Shown here piece by piece: positions 1 through 4,762 of a stretch of DNA of 9,689 nt. The stretch lies in NCBI GenBank assembly GCA_946887085.1, contig CAMPKG010000111.1, positions 1 to 9,689 of the forward strand, written 5' to 3'. Each line of letters begins with the position of its first letter. Position 1 is the first letter of the stretch. A model generated the notes under the pieces. It was not told the DNA's origin and ran no database searches. It saw only the letters and a list, made by a program, of their open reading frames with translations. The position numbers and the translations under genes are program-made. This DNA is from an uncultured Sphingobacteriales bacterium (GTDB taxonomy: Bacteria; Bacteroidota; Bacteroidia; Chitinophagales; Chitinophagaceae).

Positions 1-2
1 AT

Positions 3-332
3 ATTGAACCTGACGAACTGGCCATGGATATTCCTCACGACAGCAAGCTGGAGGTGATAGATGTCCGCAAGCCCGGCGAATTTGATGCAGCCCATGTGAA
101 AGGTGCGCATAACGTGCCACTCGATACATTGATGGAACCTGTGAACATGGCTGTGATCAATGATGAAGCCAATTTATATGTACACTGCGCCGGCGGCTAC
201 CGTTCCGTTATTGCGACATCGCTGATGAAACGCCAGGGCATTCACAACCTGCGCAATATTTTGGGCGGTTTTGGTAAGATGAAGGACGTGAAGAATATCC
301 CGGTGGTAAGTCCACAGCAACAGAAAGTATAA
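3..332 (+). CDS. Rhodanese-domain C-terminus of a probable MBL-fold metallo-hydrolase/rhodanese protein (5' partial)
   Basis: The reading frame is open from the left edge (first full codon at 3) to TAA at 330-332, giving about 109 residues. The ATG at 24 is internal, because the frame continues upstream without a stop. The sequence is a complete rhodanese fold: the early strand IDVRKPGEFDAAHVKGAHNVP, in shortened form IDVRKPGEF then AHVKGAHNVP, followed by the active-site loop HCAGGYRS with the catalytic Cys at codon 186-188. Rhodaneses carry sulfane sulfur as a persulfide on this Cys. The CAGGYRS loop and the leading IEPDELA segment resemble the last domain of Bacteroidota proteins of roughly 470 residues that join a metallo-beta-lactamase (persulfide-dioxygenase-like) domain to rhodanese domains. 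The MBL part lies outside the window, so that assignment is inference; the rhodanese call is firm. A terminator follows at once. The protein is probably cytoplasmic and acts in sulfur or persulfide metabolism. Confidence 0.85.
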   Translation: MEPDELAMDIPHDSKLEVIDVRKPGEFDAAHVKGAHNVPLDTLMEPVNMAVINDEANLYVHCAGGYRSVIATSLMKRQGIHNLRNILGGFGKMKDVKNIPVVSPQQQKV

Positions 333-352
333 AAAAAGGAAGCCACATAGCA

Positions 353-377
353 GAAAGCCACCGCAACGGTGGCTTTC
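353..377 (+). terminator. Hairpin terminator after the rhodanese gene
   Basis: A perfect 11-bp inverted repeat (353-363 GAAAGCCACCG with 367-377 CGGTGGCTTTC) encloses a 3-nt loop and starts 21 bp after the stop codon. The downstream T-run is poor (GCCTT), so termination on the plus strand may be less efficient than at the other sites in this window. An A-run lies upstream, so some activity on the minus strand is possible. Confidence 0.75.
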
Positions 378-422
378 GCCTTAAAAAAGCGGCAGGGGAT
401 TTACTTTTTAAGTTTATAAAAC

Positions 423-430
423 TATATTTG
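423..430 (+). promoter_or_regulatory. Putative Bacteroidota -7 promoter element
   Basis: TATATTTG matches the Bacteroidota primary-sigma -7 consensus TAnnTTTG at every fixed position. It lies 18 bp before the ATG at 449, implying a short 5' leader of about a dozen bases. No good TTG -33 element is seen about 20 bp upstream; only a T/A-rich stretch is present there. The position, just after a terminator and just before a gene, supports the call. Confidence 0.5.
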
Positions 431-448
431 AGAGATATTAAGTTTAAT

Positions 449-1432
449 ATGAAACAACTTTCCGCCATCTGCTTGTCAGTTGCTCTTGGTTTCGGTATTC
501 ATACTGCTGCGCATGCGCAGGGTAGCGGTGATCCGGGATTGTCGTCGGTAGGCGCCCTGCGTTCTGCTGCTGGTCTTGCTTTCGACGAAGAAAACTACGA
601 GAATGACCGTACTCATCTCGGTTTCGCACATACATTCGCTAAGGGAGAAAGAGATGTGGTCATCAATATCCCGCAGGTAGAATTACGGGTAAACCTGCAC
701 GAGAACGGATACCTTGATGCAAAGCTGCCGTATTATGCCTCCCGCGGTGAACTGGCAAAGATCTCCGGCATCGGCGACCTCACGGTGGCTTATACGCATT
801 TTCTGCCCTACTACGATGGGTTCACCTGGCAGTTTACAGGCGGTCTTGAAATAGGTTTAAGCAACTCAAACCTTACTGATGGCAAAGGCCGTGCGCTGCC
901 AATGGTTTATCAGCCAAGCCAGGGTACTACCGATCTCGTCCTTGGAGCGAGTGGTATGTACAAACAGTACGTGAGCTTTGCATTAGGCTATCAGCAGCCA
1001 ATCATCCGCTACAACGAGAATGACTACAACCGTTCTACTCCACTGAACGAACTGAATTATACCAGCGTTGATTACCCGTTATCACGCAAACTGTACAGGC
1101 ACGGCGACCTGATGGTTCGCCTGGAAGGCCACCTCACCGGCACGCGTGCCGGTATCTCTGGCGGTCCATTGCTATTCTACCATCTGAGGGAGGATCTCTA
1201 CGTAGATGCAGCGAACAAATATCGCGAGGCAAACGGTTCAGAAGGTTATACCCTGAACCTGGCAGGTTCTGCATTTATCCGCATGGGTCGTTATGGTCAA
1301 TGGAAACTGGATGTGAACGGTGCAGTGCCGGTAGTAGAACGCAATGCTTATCCTGATGGCTCAAAACGCCAGTGGATGCTGATGCCAAGGCTTACTTATT
1401 TCTTCGGCCAGCAAGACCTGCTGTTTGATTAG
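449..1432 (+). CDS. Exported beta-rich protein, putative outer-membrane barrel (Phenol_MetA_deg/transporter-like)
   Basis: The protein has 327 residues. I chose ATG 449 because it gives a clean signal peptide: MKQL, a hydrophobic core at about 5-20, and an AHA cleavage site before Q24. The in-frame TTG at 428 would add seven polar residues and overlaps the promoter box. The mature chain alternates short beta strands with polar turns. It contains the GIGDLTVAYTHFLPYYDGF-type stretch, then FTGGLEIGLS, a G/P-rich loop, and TTDLVLGASGMY. This pattern is typical of outer-membrane barrels annotated as 'transporter' or MetA-pathway phenol-degradation-like proteins. The chain ends in a strand-like LTYFFGQQDLLFD; the C-terminal residue is Asp rather than the terminal aromatic common in barrels. 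The substrate is unknown. It follows the rhodanese gene but is separated from it by a terminator and has its own promoter box, so the two are probably not one operon. Export is well supported, the barrel call moderately, the function not at all. Confidence 0.8.
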   Translation: MKQLSAICLSVALGFGIHTAAHAQGSGDPGLSSVGALRSAAGLAFDEENYENDRTHLGFAHTFAKGERDVVINIPQVELRVNLHENGYLDAKLPYYASRGELAKISGIGDLTVAYTHFLPYYDGFTWQFTGGLEIGLSNSNLTDGKGRALPMVYQPSQGTTDLVLGASGMYKQYVSFALGYQQPIIRYNENDYNRSTPLNELNYTSVDYPLSRKLYRHGDLMVRLEGHLTGTRAGISGGPLLFYHLREDLYVDAANKYREANGSEGYTLNLAGSAFIRMGRYGQWKLDVNGAVPVVERNAYPDGSKRQWMLMPRLTYFFGQQDLLFD

Positions 1433-1444
1433 AAGATATTTGCT

Positions 1445-1481
1445 AAAGGAAAAGGGCAGCTGATAGCTGCCCTTTTCCTTT
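1445..1481. terminator. Bidirectional terminator between convergent genes
   Basis: A perfect 17-bp inverted repeat (arms 1445-1461 and 1465-1481) has a 3-nt loop, GAT. The arms are A-rich on the 5' side and T-rich on the 3' side (AAAGGAAAAGGGCAGCT and its complement), so a U-rich tail is available when read from either strand. It sits in the 61-bp gap between the barrel gene's stop (1432) and the minus-strand reductase's stop (1494), so it can end both transcripts. Confidence 0.9.
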
Positions 1482-1493
1482 TAATATCGTTGG

Positions 1494-2582
1494 TTATCGT
1501 GCATCAAAGTCAATAACCACCCTTTCTGTTTTGGGGTGCGCCTGGCAGGTGAGCACAAAGCCTTTAGCTACCTCATCCGGCTCCAGCGCATAGTTGATCT
1601 CCATATCCACTTCCCCTTCAGATACGCGCGCCCTGCAGGTGCTGCACACACCGCCCTTGCAAGCGTATGGCAGATCAGCGCCATGTTTCAATGCTGCATC
1701 CAGGATGGAATCACCACTGTAAGCTAGGTCCATTTCAAATTTAGTGCCATCCAGTATCACTGATACTTTGCTCATTATGCTGCTGTCGTGCGCGTGTTCC
1801 GACACCCACTTCTCGTGGGAGGCCTTTGGTTGATCAGGTGAGGTGAACAGCTCTATATGAATATTGGCTGAGGCCATACCTAGCTCGGTCAGTTGTTTGC
1901 GCACCGAGAGGATCATCTCTTCAGGACCGCAGATGAATGCCTCATCCATGTTCTGCATATCGATGAGCGATTTGCCGAAATCTTCTACTTTCTCGGCTGT
2001 GATGCGTCCGTTGAACAATGGTACTTCCATTTGTTCCCTACTCAGAATATGGTATACACGCAGACGCTGCATGTATTTATTCTTCAGCCCTTCTATCGTT
2101 TCGCGGAAAATGATGGTATTGCGGTTGCGGTTTCCGTAGATGAGTGTGAAAGTGCTGTTCGGTTCGTCTTCCAGCACGGTTTTCATGATACTCATTATCG
2201 GTGTGATACCGCTACCGGCTGCTATGCCCAGATAGTTCTTATGAATCGTCTCGGTTTTGCGGGGAGAGAACTTGCCAAGCGGGGGCATTACCTCCAGCAC
2301 ATCCCCTGGTTTCAGTATGGTGTTAGCGTGTGTCGAGAATTTCCCTTTCTCTACTTTCTTGATGGCTACCCGCAGCTCATGATCTTTCGGACTTACGCAG
2401 ATAGAATAGGAACGGCGCACCTCTGCATCGTCCATGTGCGTACGGAATGTCAGGTATTGGCCCGGCGAAAAACGGAAGATATCCATCAGTTCATCGGGAA
2501 CCTCCAACGCTACGGAAACACAATCTGATGTTTCGGGCCTTACCTCTTTAACCTTTAGCTCGTAAAATCTTGGTGCAGACAT
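1494..2582 (-). CDS. FAD/NAD(P)H/2Fe-2S reductase, PaaE-like (phenylacetyl-CoA epoxidase reductase family)
   Basis: The 362-residue protein is a complete three-domain oxidoreductase. The FAD-binding domain (about 6-108) has GQY at 41-43 and the flavin motif RSYS at 57-60. The ferredoxin-reductase NAD(P)-binding domain (about 115-235) has GSGITP at 123-128 and CGPEEM at 218-223. A plant-type 2Fe-2S domain (about 272-360) has Cys ligands at 308, 313, 316 and 346 (C-x4-C-x2-C-x29-C). Such enzymes pass electrons from NAD(P)H through FAD and the cluster to a partner oxygenase. Order and length match PaaE, which serves the phenylacetyl-CoA epoxidase, but no paaABCD genes are in the window. The partner is therefore unknown and it could be a general ferredoxin reductase. 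It is cytoplasmic, with no signal peptide. The start at 2582 puts MSAPRFYEL before the first FAD-domain strand. It lies 55 bp downstream of mutL on the same strand with no hairpin between, so cotranscription is plausible. Confidence 0.9.
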   Translation of the reverse strand: MSAPRFYELKVKEVRPETSDCVSVALEVPDELMDIFRFSPGQYLTFRTHMDDAEVRRSYSICVSPKDHELRVAIKKVEKGKFSTHANTILKPGDVLEVMPPLGKFSPRKTETIHKNYLGIAAGSGITPIMSIMKTVLEDEPNSTFTLIYGNRNRNTIIFRETIEGLKNKYMQRLRVYHILSREQMEVPLFNGRITAEKVEDFGKSLIDMQNMDEAFICGPEEMILSVRKQLTELGMASANIHIELFTSPDQPKASHEKWVSEHAHDSSIMSKVSVILDGTKFEMDLAYSGDSILDAALKHGADLPYACKGGVCSTCRARVSEGEVDMEINYALEPDEVAKGFVLTCQAHPKTERVVIDFDAR

Positions 2583-2637
2583 TCAAATTCTTATAAAGCT
2601 GTAAAAATAAGCACAAAAGCCGCTATGGACAATGATT

Positions 2638-4476
2638 TTAGTCAAGCATGCCTTCCAGCTCTTCTTTCCGTATCATGGTGAAAACCTTTTTTCCATCGGG
2701 GGTATATTCGGGCTGGCTGCAGGCAAACAGCTCATCGATCAATGCCTGCTGGCCTTCGGGTTGTTGTATGGCGTATTTATTTCGGGAGAGGCGGCGCGCC
2801 ATATTGATAAGTAGTTTTTCGGCCCGCCTGTTCACTGCATCGTTGGCTTCGTGTTTCAGCAGGTCTATTACTTCATCCAGCACATTTTTCTCTTCACCGG
2901 CCGGCAGTTCGGTGGGCACTCCTTGAATGGCGAAAGTATTCTGCCCGAAAGGGGCGACGTCGAAACCTACTCGTGCAAGATCGGGGAGCGCTTCATTCAG
3001 CAGTAATGCATCCTGCGGAGATGCTTCATATGATATAGGAAACAGCAGCTGTTGTGAAGGAGTGCTGCCGTTGTTCCATTCTTCCAATAGCCGTTCATAC
3101 CAGATGCGCTCCTGCGCCCTTCGGATGTGTATAGCCATCAGTCCCGACTTAACGGTAGTTACGAGCATCGACCCTTGTACCAGGAGGATGTTTTGTCCTT
3201 TGCCTTCCGTGTCTGTCTCCTGCTGCACATGCAGTTGCGACTGCATTATATTATCCGCCGCAGTGGGTTGTTCAGGTATTATTGGGGACTTAGCAATTTC
3301 ATAAAGGTCCTTCCACTGTTTGAGTGAATCCTTCTTTTCTATGAAATGCGCCTGGTTCTTATTTTGAAAGCTGTTATACAAGTAGCCGCGTTCGGTATTC
3401 GACAGCTGTTTTTCAGTTACCGGTAACTGAACGGAGGAGAGGCTTTGTATCTCGGGGTTAAGCGTAAAGTCGAGCGAAGGCGCGATGTTGTAGCGCGCCA
3501 GTGCGTGTTTCACCGCTGCACTCAGGTAAGCATACATCAGCCGGTCGTCTTCAAATTTCACCTCCTGTTTGGTGGGGTGCACATTCACATCTACTCTTGC
3601 CGGGTCTATTTCCAGGAAAAGCACATAGAAAGGGAATGCCTCCTTTTCTATCAACCCATCGTACGCCTGTACTACGGCGTGATGCAGGTAGGGGTTCCTG
3701 ATAAACCTATTGTTGATAAAAAAGAACTGCATGCCGCGTGTACGGGTAGCTGCCTCAGGTTTACCAATGAAGCCGCTAATGTTCAGCAGGTCGGTCTTTT
3801 CTTCAACAGGCACGAGGTTCTTCTCGTAGGAATTTCCGAGAAGGCCTACCACTCTTGTTTTCAGGTTGCCACTCTCGAGGTGGAATTGTTCGGCATTGTT
3901 GTGCCAAAGCCTGAATGCCACGTTGGGGTGTGCTAATGCGACACGTGTGAATTCATCCACTATATGACGGAACTCAGTTGTATTGCTTTTCAGAAAATGA
4001 CGGCGTGCAGGTACATTGAAGAAAAGATTCTTCACCATGATGTTGGTGCCCTGTGCGGTAGCACAAGGTTCCTGCAACTTCACTTCTGTTGCTTCGACGG
4101 CTATCCTGGTACCGATCTCGGTGTCTTGCTTTTTCGTTTTGAGTTCTACCTGGGCGACTGCCGCAATAGAGGCCAATGCCTCACCGCGAAAGCCCATTGT
4201 GCGGATCGAGAACAGGTCGTTGATATCCCTGATCTTCGAGGTGGCGTGCCGTTCAAAGCTCATGCGTGCATCTGTGGGGCTCATACCGCATCCGTTGTCT
4301 ATCACCTGCAGTAATTCCTTACCGGCATCTTTTACCACCAGTTGTATTTCTGTCGCGCCGGCGTCCACGCCATTTTCTAACAGTTCTTTAACAGCAGATG
4401 CAGGCCGCTGAATGACCTCTCCTGCGGCTATCTGGTTGGCAATATGGTCGGATAAAAGTTGAATTACGTCCGGCAC
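2638..4476 (-). CDS. mutL: DNA mismatch repair protein MutL
   Basis: The 612-residue protein links MutS mismatch recognition to strand incision. The GHKL ATPase domain is intact: NQIAAGEVIQRPASAVKEL near the start with catalytic Glu31 and Mg-ligand Asn35, DNGCGM at 60-65, RHATSK at 76-81 and GFRGEAL at 95-101. The transducer domain follows (about 215-330), with FFINNR and DVNVHPTK at 296-303. A low-complexity polar linker (about 335-425) leads to a C-terminal dimerisation domain (about 428-612). In that domain the usual DQHA-x2-E-x4-E endonuclease motif reads HIRRAQERIWYE (450-461): both Glu are kept but the metal-binding DQHA portion is replaced. The later CPHGRP-type motif is also absent (CSQPEYTPDGKKV, from 586). 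Motif I reads ENG where ENS or ENA is common. The start is GTG at 4476-4474, chosen because the N-terminus then aligns with the family. There is no Shine-Dalgarno sequence. A promoter box lies 20 bp upstream. Confidence 0.96.
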   Translation of the reverse strand: MPDVIQLLSDHIANQIAAGEVIQRPASAVKELLENGVDAGATEIQLVVKDAGKELLQVIDNGCGMSPTDARMSFERHATSKIRDINDLFSIRTMGFRGEALASIAAVAQVELKTKKQDTEIGTRIAVEATEVKLQEPCATAQGTNIMVKNLFFNVPARRHFLKSNTTEFRHIVDEFTRVALAHPNVAFRLWHNNAEQFHLESGNLKTRVVGLLGNSYEKNLVPVEEKTDLLNISGFIGKPEAATRTRGMQFFFINNRFIRNPYLHHAVVQAYDGLIEKEAFPFYVLFLEIDPARVDVNVHPTKQEVKFEDDRLMYAYLSAAVKHALARYNIAPSLDFTLNPEIQSLSSVQLPVTEKQLSNTERGYLYNSFQNKNQAHFIEKKDSLKQWKDLYEIAKSPIIPEQPTAADNIMQSQLHVQQETDTEGKGQNILLVQGSMLVTTVKSGLMAIHIRRAQERIWYERLLEEWNNGSTPSQQLLFPISYEASPQDALLLNEALPDLARVGFDVAPFGQNTFAIQGVPTELPAGEEKNVLDEVIDLLKHEANDAVNRRAEKLLINMARRLSRNKYAIQQPEGQQALIDELFACSQPEYTPDGKKVFTMIRKEELEGMLD

Positions 4477-4495
4477 GGTCAGGTAGAATGATGGG

Positions 4496-4503
4496 CAAAG
4501 TTA
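4496..4503 (-). promoter_or_regulatory. Putative -7 promoter element for mutL
   Basis: On the minus strand this reads TAACTTTG, a full match to TAnnTTTG, ending 19 bp before the GTG start. No TTG is found at the usual 18-20 bp spacing; the nearest is only 12 bp upstream. The same octamer occurs in front of the divergent GH3 gene. Confidence 0.45.
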
Positions 4504-4530
4504 ACGTTTAGACAGCAATATGGCAGAGCT

Positions 4531-4617
4531 ACCTGATATATGACGAGGATCATTATTGTTGACTGATTGCGGTCATCGGTAGTGCTGTGACTACGACGCA
4601 ATTTTACACCTGATATA
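4531..4617 (+). repeat. Short direct repeat pair in the mutL-GH3 intergenic region
   Basis: ACCTGATATA occurs at 4531-4540 and again at 4608-4617, 77 bp apart start to start. Two copies of a 10-mer in under 300 bp are mildly unexpected, and they could be a pair of regulator half-sites, but there is no further support. Confidence 0.3.
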
Positions 4618-4660
4618 GACAACAAGTAGAAAGCGTTTTTCGTAATGGTACAAGGGTAAA

Positions 4661-4701
4661 GCCGCGACTTCTTTCCAGAGGTTGCGGCGTTTTATTTTTA
4701 T
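4661..4701 (+). terminator. Orphan terminator-like hairpin (possible end of a small RNA)
   Basis: An 8-bp stem (GCCGCGAC at 4661-4668 with GTTGCGGC at 4681-4688, one G-U pair) has a 12-nt loop and is followed by the T-rich tail GTTTTATTTTTATTT. It resembles the real gene-end terminators of this window, but no plus-strand gene precedes it and the GH3 promoter box lies downstream. It could end a short unannotated RNA from about 4500-4690, or act as an upstream insulator or attenuator for the GH3 gene. Confidence 0.5.
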
Positions 4702-4749
4702 TTAGGTTAAATTACGTTTACATTTAATAGTTATCCCTTCCCTTGTAGC

Positions 4750-4757
4750 TAACTTTG
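4750..4757 (+). promoter_or_regulatory. Putative -7 promoter element almost abutting the GH3 start codon
   Basis: TAACTTTG is a full match to TAnnTTTG and ends only 5 bp before ATG 4763. If used, transcription would begin at or within a few bases of the start codon, giving a leaderless or nearly leaderless mRNA. A clear TTG -33 element is not seen at the expected distance, so the match could be fortuitous. Confidence 0.4.
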
Positions 4758-4762
4758 TGTCT

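Larger units (their letters stand above)
4477..4762. other. Divergent intergenic region between mutL and the GH3 fusion gene
   Basis: This 286-bp stretch has no credible coding sequence; the frames I read hold only micro-ORFs of 25 codons or fewer. It carries a promoter box for mutL at the left end, one for the GH3 gene at the right end, a 10-bp direct repeat, and a terminator-like hairpin at 4661-4701 that points rightward but follows no plus-strand gene. The stretch from about 4510 to 4660 shows no other structure I can name. Confidence 0.7.

Noticed and set aside
428..448. TTG at 428 as start of the barrel gene
   Set aside because: It adds seven charged or polar residues ahead of a good signal peptide and overlaps the promoter box TATATTTG; ATG 449 fits better.
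1893..2528. 211-codon plus-strand ORF opposite the reductase gene
   Set aside because: It lies wholly antisense to a complete, motif-rich reductase. Its translation shows no family signature, signal peptide or start context, so it is a shadow of the real gene.
3445..4411. Several plus-strand ORFs of 66-163 codons opposite mutL
   Set aside because: They overlap one another and are fully antisense to an intact mutL. Their Cys/His-rich, low-order translations are typical of reverse-strand reading.
4478..4552. Minus-strand leader ORF of about 24 residues upstream of mutL
   Set aside because: It ends just before the mutL start, but it has no Shine-Dalgarno sequence, no codon signature and no recognisable attenuator pattern. 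It also begins upstream of the likely mutL promoter box.
4757..4762. GTG at 4757 as start of the GH3 fusion
   Set aside because: Its G is the last base of the TAACTTTG box and it adds only two residues. ATG 4763 gives the normal positively charged MRR signal-peptide start.
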